Of a stretch of 64,000 nt of DNA, positions 1-6,720 are shown piece by piece. Location of the stretch: the NCBI GenBank assembly GCA_024231955.1, contig JAAEPZ010000764.1, positions 124,001 through 188,000 on the forward strand. The letters run 5' to 3'. How positions within the stretch are numbered: position 1 is the first letter of the stretch; each line of letters begins with the position of its first letter. The stretch comes from a bacterium (lineage in GTDB: Bacteria; Krumholzibacteriota; Krumholzibacteriia; JACNKJ01). Made by a program: the position numbers and the translations under genes. Under the pieces are notes generated by a model that did not search any database, was not told where the DNA came from, and saw nothing but the letters and a program-made list of their open reading frames with translations.

Positions 1-212
1 ACTTGAGAATCGATGAATTGATCATCTCGTGGCGTGTGTGGGTACTATATTAGTACCACATGTATGGTTAAAGGTTACATATACTTACCGCGAAATGGAA
101 AATTGTCTCCCATCGAGTATGATGACGTCCGATAGCGGACATATTGCGTTTCGAGATACGGTATCCGGGAGAGATTTCTCTTTCTCTTGACGGAAAGGTC
201 GCCTTATCAGCA
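1..212. other. Left-edge non-coding stretch
   Basis: No convincing gene lies between the window start and the stop codon of the leftward radical SAM gene. Short reading frames on both strands have no recognisable product. The only structure I see is the imperfect palindrome at 37-60, listed separately. The stretch looks AT-richer than the rest of the window and lies downstream of the leftward gene, so it may be 3' UTR or a spacer before the next gene to the left. Confidence 0.5.
37..60. repeat. Palindrome with 7-bp perfect core arms
   Basis: GGTACTA at 41-47 is the exact reverse complement of TAGTACC at 51-57, separated by TAT. TGT (37-39) and ACA (58-60) extend the symmetry if G40 is bulged. 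It could be a protein operator or a hairpin in the 3' region of the leftward gene. No T-run follows it in the leftward direction, so it is not a good intrinsic terminator. Confidence 0.4.
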
Positions 213-1292
213 TCACATTCGTCCATTGATGCGAATCGGCAACTGCCTTGGCCCCCAGTTTCCAGCATGTTCCTCGAATACTCCAGGGCATCGTGTATCA
301 CAACTTTTACAGCATCCGACTTCATCCAGATGCCAGGCACCGAGTTGATACCTGTTCCGCTCAATCAGGAGAGTTCCACATGAATGACACCACGTACTGG
401 CACCTTCAACATCATGGATATTGCCGGTGTAGACATGTCTGATCCCACAATTAAGAGCTATGTTGCGGGCTCGGATCAGTGTGGACGGATGTGTAGCTGA
501 ATGTCCCTTAAGTCGAAATGCCGGGTGAAAAGCGCTGAAATGGAGGGGGATATCGCTACCCAGTTTTTCAACTATCCAGCTGCTGAGATTCTCGATTTCT
601 GTCTCGGAATCATTTTCACCCGGGATGAGAAGGGTTGTTATCTCAAGCCAGATGTCTGTCTCCAAAGCCAGATATTCGAGTGTCTCCAGCACGGGCTGTA
701 ATTCGGCGCCGACCATTCTCCGGTAGAATTCGGAATCAAATGACTTGAGATCCACATTGGCAGCATCCATGTGGCTGAAGAACTCCTCCCGGGCTTTATC
801 CCGAATATAACCTGCAGTTACTGCCACGGATCTGATGCCTTGCTCACGGCAAGCCTGCGCAGTATCAACTGCGTACTCGAGGAAGATCACGGGATCATTA
901 TAGGTATATGCGATGCTGCGGCACCCGTAATGTGCAGCTGCTGTCGCGATCTCATCGGGAGTGGCCGTGGTTGCACGGATATGAGACTCCCTGGCCTTAC
1001 TCATTTCCCAATTCTGGCAGAACTTGCAGAGCATGTTGCAGCCAGCAGTGCCAAAGGATAGGGCTGGAGTACCGGGAAGGAAGTGGTTGAGGGGCTTCTT
1101 TTCGATCGGATCTATACAGAATCCGCTGGATCGCCCCCAGGTATTCAGGCGCATCTTACCGGCTTCACAGGACCGGACAAAGCAGACACCTTGCTGCCCA
1201 TCCCCGAGAATGCAGAGTCTGGGACATAGTAGACATCGGATTCTGCCATCCTCTAGCGGTTCCCAGTGACGAGCCGTGTATCGAGATGCCAT
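213..1292 (-). CDS. amrS: AmmeMemoRadiSam-system radical SAM enzyme (AmrS-like)
   Basis: This 359-residue protein belongs to the radical SAM family named for its association with AMMECR1 and Memo proteins; its substrate is not firmly established. The SAM [4Fe-4S] motif CxxxCxxC (CNMLCKFC) lies near residues 85-92, after a Cys-rich N-terminus (CLLCPRLC). The C-terminal end carries further Cys pairs (WCHSCG, CCKSCDTRC), as usual in this family. The frame can open at 1304, but I chose the ATG at 1292 because a GAGGAGG Shine-Dalgarno (1296-1302) directly precedes it. Partner genes are not in the window; if present they would lie to the left. Base composition looks less GC-rich than in most of the window. 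The family call is firm; the reaction is unknown. Confidence 0.85.
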   Translation of the reverse strand: MASRYTARHWEPLEDGRIRCLLCPRLCILGDGQQGVCFVRSCEAGKMRLNTWGRSSGFCIDPIEKKPLNHFLPGTPALSFGTAGCNMLCKFCQNWEMSKARESHIRATTATPDEIATAAAHYGCRSIAYTYNDPVIFLEYAVDTAQACREQGIRSVAVTAGYIRDKAREEFFSHMDAANVDLKSFDSEFYRRMVGAELQPVLETLEYLALETDIWLEITTLLIPGENDSETEIENLSSWIVEKLGSDIPLHFSAFHPAFRLKGHSATHPSTLIRARNIALNCGIRHVYTGNIHDVEGASTWCHSCGTLLIERNRYQLGAWHLDEVGCCKSCDTRCPGVFEEHAGNWGPRQLPIRINGRM

Positions 1293-1464
1293 GATCCTCC
1301 TCATAAGAAAGCCACAATGTGAATATCAGTATATGCTCCAAGGGCTCGAATGGGAGGAAATTCGCTATTCACTCAAGAAATTAAGTTTCCGGGAAACAGA
1401 GAGTGAACTGCCTCGTAAGCTGCGAGTCAAACACATTTGATTTGCCCCGTTTTGGAGGTGCCCC

Positions 1465-2037
1465 GTGCGAGAGAGAATAACCCTGATCACCATTCTGTTC
1501 TTCTTCTGTCTGAGTCTGGGGATGGCAGCCCACGGCAAGACCAGCCAGTGGCTGCATGTGCGAGTTGTGGAGGGGGGACGTTCCGATGAAAATGTCTCTG
1601 TGAACCTGCCCCTCAGTATGGTTTCGGCAATCCTGGAGAATGTGGAGTGCGATGAGTTCCGCGATGGCGCGATCCGGATTGATGATAGTGAATTCGATCT
1701 GCAGATGGTCAATGCCATTCTTACGGCGATTGTGGATGCTGAAGATGGCGAGTTCGTGATGATCGAGAATCACAGCAGATACAGCGATGAAGAGGTTCGT
1801 GTCTGCAAGGAGAAGGATGAGTTGCTGGTCAAGGTCGATGAAGATGGCGAGAAGGTCAATATCCGTGTCCCGATCAGTGTAATGAAAGCTCTGGTTGAGG
1901 GGGATAACGACAATGAACTCGACATCGTCAGCGCCTTGGAGGAGTTGGCCAAGGAGGGGGATACTACTCTGGTAGTCGTCGAGGACGGCGATAACATGAT
2001 CCGAGTTTGGGTCGATTCCAGCATGCAGGGCATCTAG
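1465..2037 (+). CDS. Secreted protein with two tandem beta-rich domains (SHOCT-like/LiaX-N-type pattern)
   Basis: The 190-residue product has an N-terminal signal peptide (Phe/Leu-rich core about 5-20, AAHG cleavage region near 21-24). Two related units follow, at about 29-112 and 119-185. Each has a V+V start, an 'xVNVxxPxSxVxAxL' strand-helix segment, an acidic helix and a final 'VxVEDxxxxIRVWV' strand. This resembles the repeats seen in LiaX/YvlB-type N-terminal domains, though I cannot prove homology. GTG start with GGAGGTG at 1454-1460. It is followed 20 bp later by a paralogous secreted protein, and both probably share one transcript. No catalytic motif is visible. Likely periplasmic; function unknown. 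Confidence 0.7.
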   Translation: MRERITLITILFFFCLSLGMAAHGKTSQWLHVRVVEGGRSDENVSVNLPLSMVSAILENVECDEFRDGAIRIDDSEFDLQMVNAILTAIVDAEDGEFVMIENHSRYSDEEVRVCKEKDELLVKVDEDGEKVNIRVPISVMKALVEGDNDNELDIVSALEELAKEGDTTLVVVEDGDNMIRVWVDSSMQGI

Positions 2038-2057
2038 TTATAAAGGACGGTTGAGTC

Positions 2058-2519
2058 ATGACCTCGAATCCCCGCCGAATTACACCTCGCCCCTGGGCTG
2101 TTGGCTTATTAGTAGGATTGGCTTTGATAGCCATGCTCTCCTGGCCCATTGCGAGTGCTGGAATGCTGCGCGTGAACGTCGATGAGGCTGATGGCCCAAA
2201 TCTCAACATCTTTATTCCAGGAATTCTGGTCAATCTGGCTGTTCACCTAGTGCCTGATCGAGTGTTTGACGATATCCGTCGGGAAATGGGCGAGGAGACT
2301 GCCAAATGGTGGCCAGCGATTGAGGAGGCCTGTCGGCACCTGGAAAACTGTCCTGACGCACACCTCGTTGATGTTGAAACCGCCAACGAAACGGTGCTCG
2401 TATTGAAGCGTGGACGCAATCTCCTCATCAACGTTGATTCCGGTAATGAGAGAGTGCGTGTCGCACTGCCGGTTAAGGTGATGGGTTCGGTCATCAGGAA
2501 ACTGGGCCCTCAAGATTAG
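2058..2519 (+). CDS. Secreted or anchored paralogue of the preceding beta-rich domain protein
   Basis: The 153-residue product has a hydrophobic signal or anchor at about 13-34 (WAVGLLVGLALIAML). A first domain copy covers about 37-117. A second, truncated copy (about 121-148) keeps only the first strand and helix (LLINVDSGNERVRVALPVKV), matching the same place in the upstream gene. One Cys pair (C92, C98) could form a disulfide. The gene lies 20 bp after its paralogue and ends just before a terminator hairpin, so the two probably form a bicistronic unit. The missing second half of the repeat could be natural or a decayed copy. Function unknown. Confidence 0.65.
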   Translation: MTSNPRRITPRPWAVGLLVGLALIAMLSWPIASAGMLRVNVDEADGPNLNIFIPGILVNLAVHLVPDRVFDDIRREMGEETAKWWPAIEEACRHLENCPDAHLVDVETANETVLVLKRGRNLLINVDSGNERVRVALPVKVMGSVIRKLGPQD

Positions 2520-2549
2520 GACAACATGTCTACGGATCTCGCATCCCCA

Positions 2550-2585
2550 ATAGCCTCTGCTACTCAAGCAGGGGCTATCTTTCTG
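2550..2585 (+). terminator. Intrinsic terminator after the secreted-protein pair
   Basis: A 12-bp stem with one G-T wobble (2550-2561 with 2567-2578) encloses a 5-nt loop and is followed by CTTTCT. It sits 30 bp after the stop of the second secreted protein. The T-tract is short, so termination may be partial. Confidence 0.65.
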
Positions 2586-2588
2586 CAG

Positions 2589-2634
2589 CCATTCGCCCAC
2601 AACGCCTCTTGATATGCGTGTTGTAGGCGAATGG
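2589..2634. repeat. Long hairpin, 16-17 bp stem, in the gap before tadA
   Basis: 2589-2605 pairs with about 2618-2634, with one C/A mismatch and a terminal G-T wobble, around a 12-nt loop. It directly follows the terminator at 2550-2585. No T-run follows on the + strand. It could be a backup transcription barrier, an RNA-processing site, or one copy of a dispersed palindromic element. Confidence 0.6.
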
Positions 2635-2682
2635 ATGCATGTTGCGAAAACGAGACTGTCGGTGGTGTCTTAAAAGAAAAGA

Positions 2683-2712
2683 TTGGGGAGATTCATTACA
2701 TGTACATATACT
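2683..2712 (+). promoter_or_regulatory. Possible promoter for tadA
   Basis: TATACT at 2707-2712 is a good -10 match. TTGGGG at 2683-2688, 18 bp upstream, is only a half-match to the -35. It sits about 60 bp before tadA and after the terminator and hairpin. Weak support. Confidence 0.3.
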
Positions 2713-2772
2713 ATCGGTGCCACGATGATCCGATGACTTTGGGTAGGACTTTCACGCTGATATGGAGATACG

Positions 2773-3234
2773 ATGAAAGGCTTGGAGCTGGATATACGCT
2801 GGATGTGGAAGGCGATCGATGAAGCTCAATTGGCGGCCGAGGAGAATGAAGTACCCGTCGGTTGTGTACTCGTCCACCAGGATTTCATCGTAGGACGCGG
2901 GCATAACTCTGTGGAAAGACTGCAAGATCCGACGGCGCATGCCGAAATGCTGGCCATGACCGCCGGCGCACAAACTTTGAAAAGTTGGCGGTTGAACGAA
3001 TGCACACTCTATGTTACTTTGGAACCTTGTACGATGTGTATCGGTGCTATGCATCTAGCTCGCATCAAAAGGGTGGTCTTTGGCGCTCAGGATCCAAAGT
3101 TTGGAGCTTGCGGATCGATTATTGATGTCCCTGCGGAACCCAAGTGGAATCACAAACTTGAGGTTCAGGGGGGCATTCTTGCTGAGGAGTCTGCCAGGTT
3201 GATGCGGGGCTTTTTTCAGAAGCTGCGAAACTGA
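2773..3234 (+). CDS. tadA: tRNA-specific adenosine deaminase TadA
   Basis: TadA converts A34 to inosine in the wobble position of tRNA-Arg(ACG) in the cytoplasm. The 153-residue protein has the family's usual length and the zinc deaminase signature: H56-A57-E58 (zinc ligand and proton-shuttle Glu) and P85-C86-x2-C89. 'VPVGCVLV' and 'SWRLNECTLYVTLEPC' are typical TadA context. The ATG at 2773 follows 'GGAGATACG'. It is 11 bp upstream of tRNA-Ser(GGA) and probably starts a unit running through two tRNAs and the SRP RNA towards dnaX, like the tadA-scr-dnaX order known from Bacillus. Confidence 0.95.
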   Translation: MKGLELDIRWMWKAIDEAQLAAEENEVPVGCVLVHQDFIVGRGHNSVERLQDPTAHAEMLAMTAGAQTLKSWRLNECTLYVTLEPCTMCIGAMHLARIKRVVFGAQDPKFGACGSIIDVPAEPKWNHKLEVQGGILAEESARLMRGFFQKLRN

Positions 3235-3245
3235 GCGTACATCTT

Positions 3246-3330
3246 GGAGAGTTGCGAGAGCGGTCGAATCGGCACGACTGGAAATCGTGTGTAGTGAAAG
3301 CTACCCTGGGTTCGAATCCCAGACTCTCCG
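3246..3330 (+). tRNA. tRNA-Ser (anticodon GGA)
   Basis: Class II tRNA of 85 nt. The acceptor stem GGAGAGT/ACTCTCC closes with discriminator G3330. The anticodon stem CACGA/TCGTG holds loop CTGGAAA, giving anticodon GGA. A long variable arm (GTAG-TGAAA-GCTAC) and T-arm CTGGG-TTCGAAT-CCCAG fit tRNA-Ser. CCA is not encoded. Confidence 0.95.
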
Positions 3331-3343
3331 CCTGAGTTGAATA

Positions 3344-3430
3344 GGAGAGGTGCCGGAGTGGTTGAACGGGACGGTCTCGAAAACCGTTGAGCCCTCACGG
3401 GTTCCCAGGGTTCGAATCCCTGCCTCTCCG
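3344..3430 (+). tRNA. tRNA-Ser (anticodon CGA)
   Basis: Class II tRNA of 87 nt, 13 bp after tRNA-Ser(GGA). The acceptor stem GGAGAGG/CCTCTCC closes with discriminator G3430. The anticodon stem ACGGT/ACCGT holds loop CTCGAAA, giving anticodon CGA. A long variable arm and T-arm CAGGG-TTCGAAT-CCCTG are present. CCA is not encoded. It shares most of its acceptor stem with the preceding tRNA, as expected of Ser isoacceptors. Confidence 0.95.
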
Positions 3431-3437
3431 CCTAGAT

Positions 3438-3461
3438 ATGCCGCTGATATCCCAGCGGCAT
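3438..3461 (+). repeat. Perfect 9-bp hairpin between the tRNA pair and SRP RNA
   Basis: ATGCCGCTG (3438-3446) and CAGCGGCAT (3453-3461) form a perfect stem with a 6-nt loop. It lies 7 bp after tRNA-Ser(CGA) and 12 bp before the SRP RNA. No T-tract follows, so it is more likely an RNA-processing or spacer hairpin than an efficient terminator. Confidence 0.55.
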
Positions 3462-3473
3462 CTGCCTGAAATT

Positions 3474-3573
3474 GGGCCAGGTCCCACGCAATCCGACTTT
3501 TCCAACTCCGTCAGGATCGGAAGATAGCAGCGGTACGAAAATCCATCGGATGTGCCGTGGTTCAACCTGGCCC
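3474..3573 (+). ncRNA. ffs: Signal recognition particle RNA (small, 4.5S type)
   Basis: The roughly 100-nt RNA is closed by GGGCCAGG (3474-3481) pairing with CCTGGCCC (3566-3573). Its apical half holds the conserved helix 8 elements GTCAGG, GGAAG and AGCAGC around 3509-3531. These bind Ffh and contact FtsY. A run of nine T (3574-3582) follows, consistent with an intrinsic terminator or processing end. It lacks an Alu domain. The position between tadA and dnaX is a known conserved arrangement. Confidence 0.93.
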
Positions 3574-3598
3574 TTTTTTTTCCATACAAGGAGACGGT

Positions 3599-5299
3599 GT
3601 GGATTATCAGGTCCTTGCGCTGAAATACCGGCCCGGTAATTTTGATGAAGTTGTCGGACAGGCTCAAGTGACAGATGTCCTTAAAGGGGCACTGGAACAG
3701 GACAGGATAGCCAAGGCTTATATCTTCTCCGGTCCACGCGGTTGCGGCAAGACTAGCTCCGCCAGAATCCTGGCCAAAGCACTCAACTGTGCAAAGGGTC
3801 CAACTCCATCGCCCTGCGGCGAATGTGAATCATGCCAATCCATTGCCAAGGGTTCCAATCTGGCTGTGATAGAGATTGATGCCGCCAGCACAGGTGGCGT
3901 TCAGGATATTCGCGACATGCGTGAGGAGGCGGCTCTCGCCTCGATCGGTGGTCGCTACAAGATCTATATCCTCGATGAGGCGCACCAGATATCAACCGCC
4001 GGGAATAACGCACTCCTGAAAACACTGGAGGAACCTCCTCCGAATACGGTCTTCATCCTGGCCACAACCGAACCGCAGAAGATGCTGCCGACCGTGCATT
4101 CGCGCTGCCAGCACTATCAGTTCCGTCTTCTCTCGGTTGATGATATCGCGCATCGTCTCGGCAATATTCTCAAATGGGAAAAGATAGAGGTTGAGGCGGA
4201 TGTGCTTCAGGCCATCGCCCGACGCGCGGATGGCAGCATGCGGGACGGCATGACTTTGATGGATCAGGTCCTCGCCTCTTGCGAGGGGAAGCTGACTCTG
4301 GCTCAAGTGACGGAGATCCTTGGGCTGACCAGTTTCGATCATCTCTTCTCACTTACAGAAGCAATCCTTGCCCGGGATGGCGCAGCCGCCCTCCGGGAAC
4401 TGCACCGAATTCTGGACGGTGGCCTGGAGACCCGTGAGTTCGCGCTTGGCCTGTCACGCTATTTCCGTAATCTACTCCTGATCAAACTTGATCCGACTTT
4501 GCTGGAGGCCGAGATGATCGAGGAGGACCGCCAGCGTTGTTGCGTCTATGCGGAATCATTCCAGGTTGAGGACCTGCTTTACCTCTCACGCATTGTGGGA
4601 GAGCGGGCGGACAAGATCCGCTATGCCAGCCAACCCCGGGTACTCCTGGAGACACTCGTAGTTGAGATCAGCCGCTTCGAAAGCCGCATTCTGCTTTCGG
4701 AAATCCTCACCCGTCTCCGGACGCTGGGAGGTGGACAGGGCACCGGCTCCCCGACTGCAGGGGCTGACAGCCGCAATGAGCAGAAGCGGGGTGAGGGATC
4801 GCCGCGCTCTGCCCCGGTAACCCGGCAGACGACGGGAACCGGTCGCCGAAACCCTATGCCACCACCCCCCGAGCCAGCGGCAAGCCCTGCCTCGACTCCG
4901 CAGGTAGACTTCAAGGGCGACCCCGGGGAGGTCTGGGGCACACTCTGCCAGATCATCGGCAATGAACAGAAGAGTATAGGCTCCTTCCTGGAGCGCACGC
5001 GACCTGGGCGATTGACGGAAAAGAAGCTTATCGTCTATGCGGAGAATACTTTTGCGATGTCTATGCTGGACACATCGGACAATCTGCTTTTACTCTCCAA
5101 CAAATTCGCCGATTTGACGGGATGCAAAGTCGAGATGTGCCTGGAGTTGGCTTCATCCGAGGAAAAACCGGAGCCCGAACGAATCAGTAAAGAGCACGTG
5201 GAAGATACACGACGCACCCAGGACCTGAAAGAGTACGCCGACAACGAGGTTGTCGGGGACCTGTTGAAACGGTTCGACGGTGAAATTGTCGAAGACTGA
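3599..5299 (+). CDS. dnaX: DNA polymerase III subunit gamma/tau
   Basis: DnaX is the AAA+ motor of the clamp loader that places the beta clamp on primed DNA. Numbered from GTG 3599, the 566-residue product has Walker A GPRGCGKT at about 45-52, four zinc Cys (C64, C73, C76, C79), a DEAH Walker B near 126-129 and the SRC sensor. A Pro/Ser-rich linker around 400-450 precedes a tau-like C-terminal domain. An earlier in-frame start would lie inside the SRP RNA; GTG 3599 has AAGGAGA at 3587-3593 and gives the typical N-terminus 'DYQVLALKYRPGNFDEVVGQ'. I see no A-rich slippery site like that of E. coli. ybaB and recR follow. Confidence 0.95.
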   Translation: MDYQVLALKYRPGNFDEVVGQAQVTDVLKGALEQDRIAKAYIFSGPRGCGKTSSARILAKALNCAKGPTPSPCGECESCQSIAKGSNLAVIEIDAASTGGVQDIRDMREEAALASIGGRYKIYILDEAHQISTAGNNALLKTLEEPPPNTVFILATTEPQKMLPTVHSRCQHYQFRLLSVDDIAHRLGNILKWEKIEVEADVLQAIARRADGSMRDGMTLMDQVLASCEGKLTLAQVTEILGLTSFDHLFSLTEAILARDGAAALRELHRILDGGLETREFALGLSRYFRNLLLIKLDPTLLEAEMIEEDRQRCCVYAESFQVEDLLYLSRIVGERADKIRYASQPRVLLETLVVEISRFESRILLSEILTRLRTLGGGQGTGSPTAGADSRNEQKRGEGSPRSAPVTRQTTGTGRRNPMPPPPEPAASPASTPQVDFKGDPGEVWGTLCQIIGNEQKSIGSFLERTRPGRLTEKKLIVYAENTFAMSMLDTSDNLLLLSNKFADLTGCKVEMCLELASSEEKPEPERISKEHVEDTRRTQDLKEYADNEVVGDLLKRFDGEIVED

Positions 5300-5344
5300 C
5301 CGGCGACCTCACGGCGTCGCCAAACGATATGGGACTGGAGCACA

Positions 5345-5653
5345 ATGAAGAACATGAACCAATTGATGAAGCAAGCCCAGAAAATGCAGGCCCAGGTCAT
5401 GGCCGCCCAGAAGGAGCTGGCCGAGACCGATTTCACTGGGCAGGCCGCGGGTGACATGATTTCGATCACGATCAACGGGGCCATGGATCTCCAGAGTGTC
5501 AAAATCAAGCCTGAAGTCCTTGAAGACATTGATGTCGATGAGCTCGAGGATATGATCGTGGCCGCCTTCCGTGCCGCGCAGGAGGCTGCCCGCGAGGCGA
5601 GCGACGCCAAGTTGGGCCCCTTGACGGGCGGCATGGGCTTGCCCGGGATGTAG
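5345..5653 (+). CDS. ybaB: YbaB/EbfC family nucleoid-associated protein
   Basis: This 102-residue protein is of standard length for the family of small dimeric DNA-binding proteins. It has a Met/Gln-rich N-terminal helix (MNQLMKQAQKMQAQVMAAQ), a central beta region (ITINGAMDLQSVKIKPEVL) and a C-terminal helix 'LEDMIVAAFRAAQEAARE'. A GGAG lies just upstream of ATG 5345. It sits 45 bp after dnaX and 3 bp before recR, the conserved dnaX-ybaB-recR order. The role is probably nucleoid organisation or recombination support. Confidence 0.93.
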   Translation: MKNMNQLMKQAQKMQAQVMAAQKELAETDFTGQAAGDMISITINGAMDLQSVKIKPEVLEDIDVDELEDMIVAAFRAAQEAAREASDAKLGPLTGGMGLPGM

Positions 5654-5656
5654 CCC

Positions 5657-6256
5657 TTGGAATACGGCAGCCAATTACTGGAAAACCTGATCAAACGTCT
5701 GACCCGTCTCCCTGGGATCGGGGAGCGGGGCGCCCAGCGGATTGCCCTGCACTTGCTGCATTCACCGGAGGAGAACTGCCGGGAGTTGGCGAACGCGCTC
5801 CTGTCGGTGCGCGAAAAGGTCGGGTTCTGTCCCCGCTGCGGTTTTTATACCGAAGGACGCCTGTGCTTCATCTGTTCCGATATGCGGCGACGCGAAGGAT
5901 TACTCTGCGTTGTCGAGCAGCCGGTTGAGGTGCTCAGCCTGGAACGGAGCGGTGCGTATCGGGGCCGGTATCATGTCCTGGGCGGGGTGATCAGTCCCCT
6001 GGACGGCATCCATCCCGAGGATCTCACCATCTCCCCGTTACTTGAGCGGATCGTTGCCGAAGAGATCTCCGAGCTGGTTCTGGCCCTGTCGGCCGGCGTC
6101 GAGGGTGAAACCACCGCCCTCTATCTTTCCGAAAAACTGACTGAGTACGATGTCCGTGTAACGCGCCTGGCTCGAGGGTTACCCGCAGGCAGTACGCTTG
6201 AGTACATGGACGAAGCCACATTGCAGCGAGCTTTTGAAGGTAGGGTGGAATTATGA
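5657..6256 (+). CDS. recR: Recombination mediator RecR
   Basis: RecR acts with RecO and RecF to load RecA on gapped DNA. The 199-residue product has the N-terminal helix-hairpin-helix (LTRLPGIGERGAQRIALHLL), the zinc motif C58-x2-C61...C70-x2-C73, and a Toprim domain (LLCVVEQPVEVLSLE ... YHVLGGVISPLDGI). The start is a TTG 3 bp after the ybaB stop. No strong Shine-Dalgarno is visible, which suggests translational coupling. The stop overlaps the pgpA start (ATGA). Confidence 0.94.
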   Translation: MEYGSQLLENLIKRLTRLPGIGERGAQRIALHLLHSPEENCRELANALLSVREKVGFCPRCGFYTEGRLCFICSDMRRREGLLCVVEQPVEVLSLERSGAYRGRYHVLGGVISPLDGIHPEDLTISPLLERIVAEEISELVLALSAGVEGETTALYLSEKLTEYDVRVTRLARGLPAGSTLEYMDEATLQRAFEGRVEL

Positions 6257-6720
6257 CCGGTAGGATCAACACATTTCTGGGAAGCGTCGCCTGGACCGGC
6301 TTCTTCCCGATTGCGCCGGCAACATTCACGACTCTGGCTCTGGCCGGGATGTTCTGGCTCTGGGCCCCCGGGCCCTTGGCCCTAGCGCTTACTATGCTCG
6401 TCTCGCTCGTCGTTTCCGTACCGGTTTCGTTCGGGATGGAACGCGATTTCGGCAAGGATCCCAGCGAGTGTACAATCGACGAATTCGTCGGTTACATCAT
6501 CGCTCTGCAAGGGCGGGATCTCTCCGCTCCTGGTTCATGGAAGATTCTGCTGGTGGCCTTTTTCCTCTTCCGCTTCTATGACATCCTGAAGATCTGGCCG
6601 GGGAATCGTTTCGAGGAGTTCCGCGGTGGGTGGGGCATCGTTGCCGATGACGCCATGGCCGGCGTCTACAGTTTCATCACTCTGTGGCTGATCGTCCGCT
6701 TCCTGCCATGGCTGTTCTGA
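6253..6720 (+). CDS. pgpA: Phosphatidylglycerophosphatase A
   Basis: PgpA dephosphorylates phosphatidylglycerol-phosphate to phosphatidylglycerol at the inner membrane. The 155-residue protein has several hydrophobic segments and the family motifs 'DEFVGY', 'RFYDILKIWP' and 'GGWGIVADDAMAG', whose acidic residues are the expected catalytic set. It overlaps the end of recR by 4 nt and the start of cinA. The pgpA-cinA pair is a common bacterial neighbourhood. Confidence 0.9.
   Translation: MTGRINTFLGSVAWTGFFPIAPATFTTLALAGMFWLWAPGPLALALTMLVSLVVSVPVSFGMERDFGKDPSECTIDEFVGYIIALQGRDLSAPGSWKILLVAFFLFRFYDILKIWPGNRFEEFRGGWGIVADDAMAGVYSFITLWLIVRFLPWLF

Noticed and set aside
3557..3598. Upstream extension of dnaX
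   Set aside because: This stretch encodes the 3' stem of the SRP RNA and its T-run; the GTG at 3599 has a proper Shine-Dalgarno.
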